Source: Flemingiibacterium sp045649205
GTDB taxonomy: Bacteria; Bacillota; Clostridia; Oscillospirales; CAG-272
Direction of reading: 5' to 3'
Assembly (NCBI GenBank): GCA_045649205.1
Contig: JAZRPJ010000187.1
Location: 1-64,000 of the forward strand
Length of the DNA stretch: 64,000 bases
Positions 8,924 through 17,532 of the stretch are shown in pieces. Positions within the stretch are counted from its first letter, which is position 1, and every line of letters starts with the position of its first letter. The notes under the pieces were generated by a model. It saw nothing but the letters and a program-made list of their open reading frames with translations, was not told the origin of the DNA and made no database searches. The translations under genes were made by a program, and so were the position numbers.

Positions 8924-9729
8924 TGTACAACGTGAACATCCATCTGGGGGAAGGGAATTTCAATACTTGCCTTGTCGAATGCTTTTTTCACATTCTCGTT
9001 AATGGAGAAGTATACAGCCCAGTAATCCTCTGTCTTAGACCATACGCGTACAGAAAAATCAAGGCTGCTTTCGCCGTGGTTTGAAAGGAAAATATCAACA
9101 CCCTTATCAAGAATAACCTTTTCTGTGTTTTCAACTACATAAGCAATAACCTTTCTTGCCTTGTCAATATCTGTTGCATAGGACACAGAAAACTTAAAGT
9201 CAACTCTTCTTGTTTCAAGCTGATTGGTGGCTGTAACAGTAGAATTCATAAGTGAACCGTTGGGGATGATAACTCTCTTGTTGTCGGGAGTTAAGAGTGT
9301 TGTATAGAAAATGCCTATAGCTTCAACACTACCTTCAACGCCACCTTCTATTATGTAGTCGCCTACCTTAAAGGGCTTTAAGATAATAATGATAATACCG
9401 CCAGCAAGGTTAGAAAGGCCGCCCTGGAGAGCAAGACCAACTGCCACACCGCAGGAGGCGATAACTGTTACAACGCTTGTAAGGGGCACACCAAGCACGC
9501 CGATAGCAGTTACAAAAACAACTGCCTTGAGTACAATATTCAAAACGCTCTTTAAAAATGTCTGTGCGGTAATGTCAATTTTGGAAAATGTTCGTGACTT
9601 AACAACAAGCTTAACAATAAAGCCTGCCACCTTAAGACCAATAACAAGGACCAGAAGAGCTGCAATAAGTTTTCCGCCAAGGGAAACACCAAGCTCCGCC
9701 AGATTGGTTAAAATCTGTTCAATATTCAT
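8917..9729 (-). CDS. Small-conductance mechanosensitive channel, MscS family
   Basis: A 270-residue protein with three predicted membrane helices in the first 110 residues and the conserved pore/beta domain: GVAVGLALQGGLSNLAGGIIIIILKPFKVGDYI, which is the TM3-to-beta-domain hallmark. The rest forms the cytoplasmic cage. It opens under membrane tension to release solutes during osmotic downshock. GGAGGTATTTT precedes the ATG. It sits about 50 bases downstream of eda behind a hairpin; whether it has its own promoter is unclear. Confidence 0.94.
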   Translation of the reverse strand: MNIEQILTNLAELGVSLGGKLIAALLVLVIGLKVAGFIVKLVVKSRTFSKIDITAQTFLKSVLNIVLKAVVFVTAIGVLGVPLTSVVTVIASCGVAVGLALQGGLSNLAGGIIIIILKPFKVGDYIIEGGVEGSVEAIGIFYTTLLTPDNKRVIIPNGSLMNSTVTATNQLETRRVDFKFSVSYATDIDKARKVIAYVVENTEKVILDKGVDIFLSNHGESSLDFSVRVWSKTEDYWAVYFSINENVKKAFDKASIEIPFPQMDVHVVQK

Positions 9730-9751
9730 AAAATACCTCCTGATTATTCAG

Positions 9752-9776
9752 AAAAAGCCGCCCGCAGGCGGCTTTT
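9752..9776 (-). terminator. Terminator-like hairpin after eda
   Basis: Ten-base arms AAAAGCCGCC / GGCGGCTTTT with a CGCA loop between the eda stop and the mscS start. On the minus strand it ends in a short T tract, so it should terminate guaB-eda at least partly. Confidence 0.75.
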
Positions 9777-9784
9777 CTAATTTC

Positions 9785-10435
9785 TTATAAACCTCTTGCT
9801 TCCTTTACAGCCTGTACAAAAGCCTTTGCCTTTTCTGTAATAGCCTTGTAGTCGCCTGTAGCTGCGCCACCTGTTAAAGCACCGCCTGCACCAACTGCAC
9901 AAGCACCTGCCTTAATCCATTCACCAACGTTATTTACGTCAACACCGCCTGTAGGCATCATCTTAGCCTGAGGAAGGGGACCCTTGATAGCCTTCAGAAT
10001 CTTAGGACCGAAAGCTTCACCGGGGAATACCTTAACAATATCTGCGCCTGCTTCCATAGCTGTAACAACCTCTTTGATTGTCATAGCGCCGGGCATGCAG
10101 GGGATGCGGTAACGGTTACAAAGCTTAACTGTTTCAAGGTCGAAACAGGGACTTACAATGTACTGTGCACCGGAGAGGATTGCAATTCTTGCAGTTTCGC
10201 TGTCAAGAACTGTACCTGCACCGAGAATCATGCTACCATCGGAATATTCCTTAGCCAAATCTTCAATAACGTGATGTGCCATGGGAACTGTAAATGTAAG
10301 TTCAATAGCGGGAACGCCGCCTTCCATACAAGCGTCGGCAATTCTCTTTGCCTTTTCGCCGTTTTCAGCACGAACAACAGCAACTACACCTGCATCGGTT
10401 AATCTGGTAATTACGATTTCCTTATCCATTTTCAT
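9785..10435 (-). CDS. eda: 2-keto-3-deoxy-6-phosphogluconate / 4-hydroxy-2-oxoglutarate aldolase
   Basis: A 214-216 residue class I aldolase that cleaves KDPG to pyruvate and glyceraldehyde 3-phosphate. Family blocks: VVRAENGEKAKRIADAC, the Glu in GVPAIELTFTVP, GAGTVL, the Schiff-base Lys in DIVKVFPGEAFGP, and MPTGGVDVNNV. The second ATG (10429) has better spacing from the purine-rich site than the first. It lies 14 bases after guaB on the same strand with no terminator between, so it is probably co-transcribed with guaB, an unusual partner. No other pentose or uronate genes are nearby. Confidence 0.92.
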   Translation of the reverse strand: MKMDKEIVITRLTDAGVVAVVRAENGEKAKRIADACMEGGVPAIELTFTVPMAHHVIEDLAKEYSDGSMILGAGTVLDSETARIAILSGAQYIVSPCFDLETVKLCNRYRIPCMPGAMTIKEVVTAMEAGADIVKVFPGEAFGPKILKAIKGPLPQAKMMPTGGVDVNNVGEWIKAGACAVGAGGALTGGAATGDYKAITEKAKAFVQAVKEARGL

Positions 10436-10449
10436 CCGCCTTTCAATTT

Positions 10450-11907
10450 TTATATGTTAGTTGTATAATTAGGTGCTTCCTTTGTAATAGAAATATCATG
10501 GGGATGGCTTTCACGAAGACCTGCGGAAGAAATCTTCACAAACTGACCCTTCTTCTTCAATTCTTCGATAGATGCACTACCGCAATAACCCATACCTGCA
10601 CGAAGACCGCCGAGAAGCTGGAATATAGTTTCAGAAAGGGGTCCCTTGTAAGGTACACGACCTTCAACACCTTCGGGAACAAGCTTCTTTGAGCCGGACT
10701 GGAAGTAACGGTCCTTACTGCCCTGTTCCATGGCTGCAATAGAGCCCATGCCACGGTAAACCTTGAATTTTCTGCCCTGGTAGATTTCTGTATCTCCGGG
10801 AGATTCGTCACAGCCTGCGAAGAGTGAACCCATCATGATAACATCAGCACCTGCCGCGATAGCCTTGGGAAGGTCACCTGAATACTTGATACCACCGTCA
10901 GCGATAATGGGAATGTTGTACTTAGCTGCCGCTTCTGCTGCCTGCATAACAGCTGTAAGCTGGGGCACACCAATACCTGCTACAACTCTTGTTGTACAGA
11001 TAGAACCGGGACCGATACCAACCTTAACAGCATCAGCACCTGCCTTGATAAGGTCTTCACAACCGCCATAGGTTGCAATGTTACCTGCAATAAGCTGAAG
11101 TTCGGGATAAGCATTCTTAATCTTATCAATACATGTCATGATGTTCTTAGAGTGGCCGTGAGCCGAGTCAAGAACTACAACGTCAACACTTGCGTCAACA
11201 AGAGCCTTTACACGATCAAGCACGTCATTTGTAATGCCTACGGCAGCGCCTGCAAGAAGTCTGCCCCTCTCATCACGTGCTGAGTTAGGATACTGAATAG
11301 CCTTTTCAATATCCTTAATTGTGATAAGACCCTTAAGCATATAGTTTCCATCTACGATAGGAAGTTTTTCAATCTTATGGTGACGAAGAATTTCCTGTGC
11401 TTCGTCAAGAGTTGTGCCTTCGGGAGCTGTAATAAGACCTTCTCTTGTCATAACTTCACCGATAGAACGGTTGAAGTCTGTTTCAAATCTTAAGTCACGG
11501 TTTGTAAGAATACCTACAAGCTTGCCTGTCTCATCAGTAATCGGCACACCTGAAATCTTATATTTACCCATAAGGGTATCGGCATCAGAGAGAGTATGCT
11601 GTGCAGAAAGAGAGAACGGATTAACGATAACTCCGTTTTCGCTTCTCTTAACCTTGTCCACCTCATTTGCCTGAGCTTCAATAGTCATATTCTTGTGGAT
11701 GATACCAATACCACCTTCACGGGCAATGGCAATCGCAAGAGCAGATTCTGTAACAGTATCCATAGCTGAGCTCATAAGAGGAATATTGAGCTTGATCTTG
11801 TTTGTCAGTCTTGTGGAAAGATCGATACCAACCTGATAAACATCACTTTTCTGAGGAATCAGAAGCACATCATCGAAGGTAAGGCCTTCATAAAGAATCT
11901 TGTCCAT
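10450..11907 (-). CDS. guaB: Inosine-5'-monophosphate dehydrogenase
   Basis: A 485-residue enzyme for the NAD-dependent oxidation of IMP to XMP, the committed step to GMP. The TIM barrel is interrupted by two CBS domains (about 90-205). The catalytic loop GPGSICTTRVVAGIGVPQ puts the nucleophile at Cys304; the flap region and the monovalent-cation loop are intact. A TTGACG-N17-TATAAT promoter is seen upstream. Followed by eda. Confidence 0.97.
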   Translation of the reverse strand: MDKILYEGLTFDDVLLIPQKSDVYQVGIDLSTRLTNKIKLNIPLMSSAMDTVTESALAIAIAREGGIGIIHKNMTIEAQANEVDKVKRSENGVIVNPFSLSAQHTLSDADTLMGKYKISGVPITDETGKLVGILTNRDLRFETDFNRSIGEVMTREGLITAPEGTTLDEAQEILRHHKIEKLPIVDGNYMLKGLITIKDIEKAIQYPNSARDERGRLLAGAAVGITNDVLDRVKALVDASVDVVVLDSAHGHSKNIMTCIDKIKNAYPELQLIAGNIATYGGCEDLIKAGADAVKVGIGPGSICTTRVVAGIGVPQLTAVMQAAEAAAKYNIPIIADGGIKYSGDLPKAIAAGADVIMMGSLFAGCDESPGDTEIYQGRKFKVYRGMGSIAAMEQGSKDRYFQSGSKKLVPEGVEGRVPYKGPLSETIFQLLGGLRAGMGYCGSASIEELKKKGQFVKISSAGLRESHPHDISITKEAPNYTTNI

Positions 11908-11946
11908 TATTATACCCCTTTCTTTATATGAAATCTTATTTTACTT

Positions 11947-11975
11947 ATTATATCAACTTTTATAACTTCCGTCAA
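11947..11975 (-). promoter_or_regulatory. Promoter of guaB-eda
   Basis: Minus-strand TTGACG (11970-11975) and TATAAT (11947-11952) separated by 17 bases, about 40 bases before the guaB ATG. The -35 box overlaps the 3' end of dusB. Confidence 0.75.
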
Positions 11976-12928
11976 CCGCATTTTGCTAAAGATATCAAAA
12001 CATTTTTCATATCATCAAGGCTTTCACACCTGTTAATTGCGTCACGTGTGGCTGCAGCACCCTCTATTCCCTTTATATACCATGCGGCATGCTTTCTTGC
12101 CTCTCGTATGCCTATATATTCACCCTTAAGTGCGCACAGCATTTCAATATGTTCAATTGCCTGCTCCATTTTTTCCTCTGTTGTAGGAATTATTACTTCT
12201 TTGCCATTGAGCAGTGCCTCGGTTTGCGAAAATATCCAGGGGTTACCCTGAGCACCTCTTCCTATCATAACAGCGTCAACCTTTGTTTCTTCTATCATTC
12301 TTACGGCATCCTGCGCCGAAAAAATGTCGCCGTTTCCGATAACAGGGATTTTCACCGCTTCTTTTACACGGGCGATAGCCTCCCAGTCAGCAACACCCGA
12401 ATAAAACTGCTCGCGGGTTCTGCCGTGAACGGTTATGGCAAAAGCCCCTTCCTCCTCGCAGATACGGGCAAGGTCTATTACATTTTTGCTCCCCTCGTCC
12501 CAGCCAAGCCGCATTTTGACACTTACCTTTTTGGGAGATGCCTTGACCACCTCACGCACAATCTCTCTTGCCAGGGGCAGATTTTTCATAAGAGCACTGC
12601 CGTCAGAGTTATTCACAATTTTAGGTGCCGGGCATCCCATGTTTATGTCCAGAAAAAGCCCCGCCTCAGCTGCTTTTGCCGCAATCGAAGCCATTGTTGC
12701 ACTTTCATGGCCGAAAATCTGCACCGCCGAAGGCAAGCATTCCGTTTCCATCATGTCCTCAGTTTTACTGCTTTCAAAGCTGAGCGCCTTTGCGCTTACC
12801 ATTTCTGTATACGAAAGAGCACACCCAAGTTTGTGACACACCCTGCGAAAAGCCAGGTCAGTCACACCTGCCATAGGAGCAAGAAATACGTTATTTTTTA
12901 ATTTTATTCCGCCTAAGTTAAATTCCAT
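11972..12928 (-). CDS. dusB: tRNA-dihydrouridine synthase (DusB type)
   Basis: A 318-residue FMN-dependent TIM-barrel reductase that forms dihydrouridine in the tRNA D-loop. Visible signatures: LAPMAGVTDLAFR at the N terminus, DINMGCPAPKI with the catalytic Cys99, KMRLGWD and VHGRTREQFYSG, then GNGDIFS and MIGRGAQGNPWIF for FMN phosphate binding. Its own promoter is predicted in the 135-base divergent gap shared with the ferredoxin gene. Confidence 0.95.
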   Translation of the reverse strand: MEFNLGGIKLKNNVFLAPMAGVTDLAFRRVCHKLGCALSYTEMVSAKALSFESSKTEDMMETECLPSAVQIFGHESATMASIAAKAAEAGLFLDINMGCPAPKIVNNSDGSALMKNLPLAREIVREVVKASPKKVSVKMRLGWDEGSKNVIDLARICEEEGAFAITVHGRTREQFYSGVADWEAIARVKEAVKIPVIGNGDIFSAQDAVRMIEETKVDAVMIGRGAQGNPWIFSQTEALLNGKEVIIPTTEEKMEQAIEHIEMLCALKGEYIGIREARKHAAWYIKGIEGAAATRDAINRCESLDDMKNVLISLAKCG

Positions 12929-12953
12929 ACCTGTTACCTCACCTTATATCCTA

Positions 12954-12982
12954 ATTATATATAACCTGTAATAAAAAAACAA
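12954..12982 (-). promoter_or_regulatory. Candidate dusB promoter
   Basis: Minus-strand TTGTTT (12977-12982) and TATAAT (12954-12959) with 17-base spacing, 26 bases before the dusB start. Confidence 0.6.
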
Positions 12983-13003
12983 CGACATTTTGCAAAATAA
13001 GTA

Positions 13004-13031
13004 TTGAATTTTATTTGTTTTATGGTACAAT
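13004..13031 (+). promoter_or_regulatory. Ferredoxin promoter
   Basis: TTGAAT (13004-13009) and TACAAT (13026-13031) spaced by 16 bases, 32 bases ahead of the ferredoxin ATG. Confidence 0.65.
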
Positions 13032-13063
13032 GTATTTAGATTTTAGGAAAGAGGTGCTTCACT

Positions 13064-13234
13064 ATGGCATACATTATCAATGACGATTGCATCAGCTGTG
13101 GCGCATGCGCATCTGCTTGCCCCGTTGGTTGCATTTCTGAAGGCGACGCTAAGTACGTTATCAACGCTGACGAATGTGTTAGCTGCGGTAGCTGTGCAGA
13201 AGCTTGTCCTGTAGGCGCTCCCGTTGAAGAGTAA
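13064..13234 (+). CDS. 2[4Fe-4S] clostridial ferredoxin
   Basis: A 56-residue acidic protein read directly from the sequence, too short for a usual ORF cutoff. Two cluster motifs are present: CISCGACASACPVGC (Cys9, 12, 15, 19) and CVSCGSCAEACPVGA (Cys38, 41, 44, 48). This is the classic low-potential electron carrier of clostridial metabolism (pyruvate:ferredoxin oxidoreductase, hydrogenase). AGGAAAGAGGTG lies before the ATG at 13064. Monocistronic, with its own promoter and a 17-bp-stem terminator, which suits high expression. Confidence 0.97.
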   Translation: MAYIINDDCISCGACASACPVGCISEGDAKYVINADECVSCGSCAEACPVGAPVEE

Positions 13235-13243
13235 TTACATGTG

Positions 13244-13281
13244 AATTAAAAACGCCAAGGGTTTCCTTGGCGTTTTTAATT
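13244..13281 (+). terminator. Terminator after ferredoxin
   Basis: Perfect 17-base arms (13244-13260 and 13265-13281) around GTTT with a GC-rich core GCCAAGG/CCTTGGC and flanking A and T runs. Confidence 0.92.
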
Positions 13282-13296
13282 AGAATTGGTGCTTTT

Positions 13297-14028
13297 ATGG
13301 AAAATATACTTTTACCTAATGAAAAAATTGAAGATTTAAACATAGGCGGTTATAAAATTATCCAGACAAAGGATGGCTTTTGCTTTGGAAGTGATGCGGT
13401 GCTTCTTTCTAAATTTGCAACTTTCAAAAAAGGCGCAAAAGTGCTTGACTTATGCACAGGTACAGGCATTATCCCTGTTTTGTGCTGGGCAAGAAACAAC
13501 CTTGAAAGCATAGATGCGGTTGAAATAATGCCAACTGTAGCATCTATGGCGAGCCGCACAATGGAACTTAATAACCTTTCCGACAAAATAAGGGTTGTAA
13601 ATGCCGATTTGAAGGACTGTGTTGAAATTTTCGGAAAACGTAAATTTGACGCTGTTACCTGCAACCCCCCTTACATGAATCAAGGCGGCGGGCTTGTAAA
13701 CCCCAATGACTACCTTGCAGTAGCACGCCACGAGGTTCACTGTACCCTTGACGATGTTGTGCGCATATCTTCCGACATGTTAAAGCAACACGGCAAGCTT
13801 TTCATGGTACATCGTGCTGACCGGCTTTGCGATGTTATATCGGCTTTCCGCAAATACTCAATTGAACCCAAGCGGCTTTCCATGGTGCAACCAAACAGCA
13901 AAAGTGCACCCAACCTTATACTCATTGAGGGTGCTCTCTACGGAAAGGTACAGCTTAAGGTGACCGCTCCCGTCTGCATGTACGACGATGAAGGCAATTA
14001 CATACAGCAAATTACAGATGAACTGTAA
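13297..14028 (+). CDS. TrmN6/YfiC-like tRNA (adenine-N6) methyltransferase
   Basis: A 243-residue class I SAM methyltransferase. SAM motif I is DLCTGTGIIP (51-60) and the target-base motif NPPY is at 123-126, as in N6-adenine methyltransferases acting on tRNA1(Val) A37 (TrmN6); the exact substrate is inferred from the family. I start at ATG 13297 because an in-frame TTG at 13267 lies inside the ferredoxin terminator. rsmI, another RNA methyltransferase, follows about 80 bases later, as in Bacillus yabB-yazA-rsmI clusters. Confidence 0.88.
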   Translation: MENILLPNEKIEDLNIGGYKIIQTKDGFCFGSDAVLLSKFATFKKGAKVLDLCTGTGIIPVLCWARNNLESIDAVEIMPTVASMASRTMELNNLSDKIRVVNADLKDCVEIFGKRKFDAVTCNPPYMNQGGGLVNPNDYLAVARHEVHCTLDDVVRISSDMLKQHGKLFMVHRADRLCDVISAFRKYSIEPKRLSMVQPNSKSAPNLILIEGALYGKVQLKVTAPVCMYDDEGNYIQQITDEL

Positions 14029-14108
14029 TCTATGATGTTTGCAGTGCAAACCATCCATTATTCACGTGCTTGTCACAACTTATCTCTTCTTTGAAAGGAG
14101 AAATTGCT

Positions 14109-14954
14109 ATGTCCGGAACATTATATCTTTGCGCAACACCCATAGGTAATTTAGAAGATATAACCTACCGCTGCGTGCGGGTTTTAAACGAGGTTGACTT
14201 AATCGCTGCCGAGGATACCCGCAGAACACTTACACTTTTAAATCACTTAGGCATTGAAAAGCCTTTGACCAGCTACTACGAGCACAACAAGGCAGAAAAG
14301 GGTCCCTACCTTGTGCAGAAGCTTGTTGACGGATGTAATATTGCTCTTGTTTCCGATGCGGGCACGCCTGCAATATGCGACCCGGGTGAGGACTTGGTAA
14401 AGCTTTGCATTGAAGCCGGGGTTAACATTGTCCCCGTGCCCGGTGCCGTTGCGGCGGTTACGGCGCTTATTTCCAGCGGGCTTTCCACAATTAAATTTGT
14501 TTTTGAAGGCTTTATTTCAACAAACAGAAAAAACCGTATTGAGCTTTTTGAACGCCTTAAAAACGAAACCCGTACAATGATTTTTTACGAGGCGCCCCAC
14601 AAGCTCCAGACAACCCTTGAGGACATGTACAAATACTGGGGCAACCGCAGAATCACTCTTTGCCACGAGCTCACAAAAATCCACGAGGAGTTTATCCGCC
14701 TTACCCTCAAAGAGGCTGTAAGTTATTATGAAACAACCCTTCCCAAGGGTGAATTTGTTCTCATTGTGGAGGGCAAAAGCGAGGAAGAGCTGGATGCAGA
14801 AGAAAAAGCATCATGGACACAAATGAGCATTGAAGAGCATTTTAATTATCACGTTTCCCAAGGCTTGACAGAAAAGGATGCAATAAAACAGGTTGCAAAG
14901 GACCGCGGGCTCCGCAAACAAGACGTATATAAAGAAATAAAGATAGCCGACTAA
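14109..14954 (+). CDS. rsmI: 16S rRNA (cytidine(1402)-2'-O)-methyltransferase RsmI
   Basis: A 281-residue tetrapyrrole-methylase-fold enzyme that 2'-O-methylates C1402 of 16S rRNA. Blocks: LYLCATPIGNLEDITYR, EDTRRTLTLLNHLGI, SYYEHN, ALVSDAGTPAICDPG, and a final LRKQDVYKE. ATG 14109 is preceded by GAAAGGAGA with good spacing, so upstream in-frame codons are not counted. Its last six codons form one arm of the terminator. Confidence 0.96.
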   Translation: MSGTLYLCATPIGNLEDITYRCVRVLNEVDLIAAEDTRRTLTLLNHLGIEKPLTSYYEHNKAEKGPYLVQKLVDGCNIALVSDAGTPAICDPGEDLVKLCIEAGVNIVPVPGAVAAVTALISSGLSTIKFVFEGFISTNRKNRIELFERLKNETRTMIFYEAPHKLQTTLEDMYKYWGNRRITLCHELTKIHEEFIRLTLKEAVSYYETTLPKGEFVLIVEGKSEEELDAEEKASWTQMSIEEHFNYHVSQGLTEKDAIKQVAKDRGLRKQDVYKEIKIAD

Positions 14955-14972
14955 GGCTATCTTTATTTCTTT
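14931..14972 (+). terminator. Terminator with 18-bp perfect stem built on the rsmI C-terminal codons
   Basis: Arms 14931-14948 and 14955-14972 are exact inverted copies around GACTAA; the rsmI stop TAA lies in the loop. The stem is AT-rich except for AGATAGCC/GGCTATCT. Confidence 0.85.
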
Positions 14973-15032
14973 ATATTGCAGAATTGCGCTCTACGCTAAA
15001 AAAAATAATTTTCAGAAATGGATGCAGAAGTG

Positions 15033-15084
15033 CGCGAAAAGGGTCAAGGCTATACATATGCTGTATGCCTTGTCCCTTTTTGCG
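15033..15084 (+). repeat. Imperfect 18-bp inverted repeat of unknown role
   Basis: Arms 15033-15050 and 15067-15084 pair with two mismatches around a 16-base AT-rich loop that can itself form a further short stem (ATAC/GTAT). It lies in the convergent gap between rsmI and the discoidin gene, separate from both terminators. It could be a remnant terminator or a palindromic repeat element; no gene is visible here. Confidence 0.5.
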
Positions 15085-15093
15085 TGCCAATAC

Positions 15094-15123
15094 AAAACGG
15101 GCACTTATATAAGTGCCCGTTTT
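15094..15123 (-). terminator. Terminator of the discoidin-domain gene
   Basis: Perfect 13-base arms AAAACGGGCACTT / AAGTGCCCGTTTT with an ATAT loop, 22 bases past the stop codon on the minus strand. Confidence 0.9.
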
Positions 15124-15145
15124 ATGGTCTGCGCCATTTATGAAA

Positions 15146-17065
15146 TTATTTTGAATATACTTCAACTTCTGCGATACTATTCCAGCCGGAAACTGTGTTA
15201 CCGTACGCTGTAATTCTGATGTATCTTGCGCTTGCAGATGTGGATACATACTTTGTTGTATCTGTCATCTGTTCGCTGTCGCCGGACCATACTTCGCTGT
15301 AGCTTACGCCGTCGCTGGAAACTTCAATCTTATAGGGGATTGTACGTGTATCTTCGTACATCTTCATAGCAACGCCGATGCAGGAAAGTGTCTTTGCGCT
15401 ACCGAGGTCGATAACAACGTTTGCTTCGTTCTGAGAAGCCCATACTGTCATCTTGTTACCGTCGATAAGGTTACCAACATGGTTTTCAGCCTCAGGTGTC
15501 TGGCTACCTGTGAGCATTGAAGTAGAAAGGGCAACCTTTGTGCCTGTTGCACTTGCTACAACGCTACCTGCGCCTGCAGTAGTAGTTGTTGTAGTTGTGG
15601 TTGTAGTTGTTGTACCTGTAGCTGCGCCGGAGGAATAAACTTCAACTTCTGCGATAGAGTTCCAACCGGAAATTGTGTTACCGTGAGCTGTGATACGAAC
15701 ATACTGAGCACCGCTGCCTACGGATACGTACTTTGTTGTATCTGTCATTTCATCACTTGAACCTGTCCATACCTGAGTATAGCTTGTTCCGTTAGAAGAA
15801 ATTTCGATATCGTAAGGAATTGTTCTGTTGTCTTCATACATTCTCATTGCAACGCCGACTGTAGAAACTGTCTTTGCGCTACCGAGGTTGATTGTAACAG
15901 ATGCATCGCCCTGAGAAGCCCATACTGTCTGCTTGTTGCCGTCAACAAGGTTACCTGCATGGTTTTCAGCTTCGGGTGTCTGGCTTGCTGTAAGCATAGA
16001 AGATGTAAGTGTAACCTTTGTGCCGGAGGGAGCTACTACAACGCTACCTGCTACGCCGGGTGTACCTGTAGTGGGCACAACAACTGCTGTGCCGTTCCAT
16101 GCTTCAAGTTCAAGGATACTTGCCCAATCGCCTACTGTTGTACCGTTTGCATTGATACGAACGTAACGGATAGAATCGTTTACGTCGTAGGAATCGAATG
16201 TAGCGCCGGAAGAACCACCGTCATGAATCTTCTTGTAGGTTCTGCCATCTGCGGAAACTTCGAGAGAGTAGTTTGTGCTTCTTTCAGAAGGCTTCCAAAC
16301 TGCAACCTTTACATGAGTAACGGGCTTTACTGCGCCGAGGTCAAGTGTTGCGCTTGCAGCGCCCTGGCTTGCCCAACGGGAGCCAATGTTACCGTCGATC
16401 ATGCACATGCCGTTATTTTCGGGTTCGGGTTCCTGGTCAGCATAAACACTTGTAAATGTAAGCTTACCTGTTTCTGCATTTATACCACCCATAGCTCCGC
16501 CAACTTCTGCAATTGCGGGAGCCTTAATAGATATTTCAGGAAGAGAACCTGATGTAATTGCGCCGGAAATTGTGGAAATAACATCTCTGTCACGGGAAGA
16601 GAGGCACTTTCTGTGAGAAATAACTGCCAACTTTGTAGCATCATCGTAGTATACGTGCTTACCGAGAACTGTTTCGCCAAGGAATTCAACGGGAAGCATA
16701 AGTGCGCCGTTTACCATCTTGGGTGCAACAGCGGGATAATATACTCTGCCTTCAACAACAACATCTCTGTTGCCTTCCTTCATTGCAGCAACTCTGTTAC
16801 CGAGCTTTACTACTGTAATACCGTTAATTTCTTCAACGCTGCCGTTAAAAGCTACTGCTACAAAACCAACAGGAGCGAGCATAACGCCATTTTCCTCAAC
16901 GGGTGCAACAGTCTGAACAATGCTGTTCCACGCTACTGCGTTGGAGCTGCCAACCATGAGTGCTACGTTGTTGTTAATTGCAAGGGAATAGTCTGCCGCA
17001 AAAGCTGTGCTCATGCAGGAGAGCATAACGCAAATTACAACAAGGATACTTAAAACCTTTTTCAT
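15146..17065 (-). CDS. Secreted protein: copper-amine-oxidase-like N-domain plus three F5/8 type C (discoidin) domains
   Basis: A 639-residue protein with a signal peptide (cleavage near STAFA-ADY, residue about 23). Residues about 25-155 resemble the Cu_amine_oxidN1 'stalk' domain common in clostridial exoproteins (GVMLAPVGFVAVAF, GALMLPVEFLGETV). Then come three discoidin/CBM32-like domains (about 205-325, 355-485, 515-639), each with a DGN...VWASQ...LGSAKT core and ending ...GWNSIAEVEVY. Domains 2 and 3 are nearly identical and joined by a run of 12 Thr. Such domains usually bind carbohydrate or cell-wall glycans. No catalytic domain is seen, so it is probably an adhesin or scaffold. Confidence 0.85.
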   Translation of the reverse strand: MKKVLSILVVICVMLSCMSTAFAADYSLAINNNVALMVGSSNAVAWNSIVQTVAPVEENGVMLAPVGFVAVAFNGSVEEINGITVVKLGNRVAAMKEGNRDVVVEGRVYYPAVAPKMVNGALMLPVEFLGETVLGKHVYYDDATKLAVISHRKCLSSRDRDVISTISGAITSGSLPEISIKAPAIAEVGGAMGGINAETGKLTFTSVYADQEPEPENNGMCMIDGNIGSRWASQGAASATLDLGAVKPVTHVKVAVWKPSERSTNYSLEVSADGRTYKKIHDGGSSGATFDSYDVNDSIRYVRINANGTTVGDWASILELEAWNGTAVVVPTTGTPGVAGSVVVAPSGTKVTLTSSMLTASQTPEAENHAGNLVDGNKQTVWASQGDASVTINLGSAKTVSTVGVAMRMYEDNRTIPYDIEISSNGTSYTQVWTGSSDEMTDTTKYVSVGSGAQYVRITAHGNTISGWNSIAEVEVYSSGAATGTTTTTTTTTTTTAGAGSVVASATGTKVALSTSMLTGSQTPEAENHVGNLIDGNKMTVWASQNEANVVIDLGSAKTLSCIGVAMKMYEDTRTIPYKIEVSSDGVSYSEVWSGDSEQMTDTTKYVSTSASARYIRITAYGNTVSGWNSIAEVEVYSK

Positions 17066-17160
17066 AAAGTTTCCTTCCTTTCATCTTCAAAGGCTTACGC
17101 CTAAAATATTTTAAAGGATGTCTTTCGACACGTACCCCTATCATATAGAGATACATAATT

Positions 17161-17189
17161 ATTATAACGTAAAATATTACCTTTGTAAA
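17161..17189 (-). promoter_or_regulatory. Promoter of the discoidin-domain gene
   Basis: Minus-strand TTTACA (17184-17189) and TATAAT (17161-17166) with exact 17-base spacing. The start would lie near 17154, giving an untranslated leader of about 90 bases ending in GAAAGGAAGG before the ATG. Confidence 0.75.
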
Positions 17190-17208
17190 TAGTTATTTTA
17201 ACAAAATT

Positions 17209-17243
17209 AAGAAAAAGTCTCCGTGAAACAGAGACTTTTTCTT
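17209..17243 (-). terminator. Terminator of the M18-rqcP operon
   Basis: Thirteen-base perfect arms AAGAAAAAGTCTC / GAGACTTTTTCTT around a 9-base loop, 31 bases after the rqcP stop. Confidence 0.85.
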
Positions 17244-17273
17244 ATTTATAGGAAATTGCCATTTGCCGCTTAT

Positions 17274-17519
17274 TCAGCCATCGATTACGCTATACATTGT
17301 TGCCGCATCGGCCTTAAGAGCATGCTCGCTGATGGCTTCAACTTTAACTCTGATAACTCTTTCGCCGAAGGTTATGGTTATAATATCGCCCACCTTGACC
17401 TCGCTCGATGCCTTTGCAACCTTGTCGTTAATTGTAATTCTGCCACCTGTACAAGCCTCAGCGGCGACAGTACGCCTTTTTATAAGGCGCGAAACCTTTA
17501 AATATTTGTCAATTCGCAT
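17274..17519 (-). CDS. rqcP: S4-domain RNA-binding protein RqcP (YabO/Hsp15 family)
   Basis: An 81-residue protein that is almost entirely an S4 domain: MRIDKYLKVSRLIKRRTVA, then GGRITINDKVAKASSEVKVGDIITI. In Bacillus RqcP works with RqcH in Ala-tailing of nascent chains on obstructed 50S subunits. The name rests on length and motif; Hsp15 (HslR) is the proteobacterial equivalent. It follows the M18 aminopeptidase by 13 bases. Confidence 0.88.
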   Translation of the reverse strand: MRIDKYLKVSRLIKRRTVAAEACTGGRITINDKVAKASSEVKVGDIITITFGERVIRVKVEAISEHALKADAATMYSVIDG

Positions 17520-17532
17520 AATTTACACCAAA

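Noticed and set aside
10436..11971. Purine riboswitch controlling guaB
   Set aside because: The predicted start site leaves only about 35 leader bases, too short for a riboswitch.
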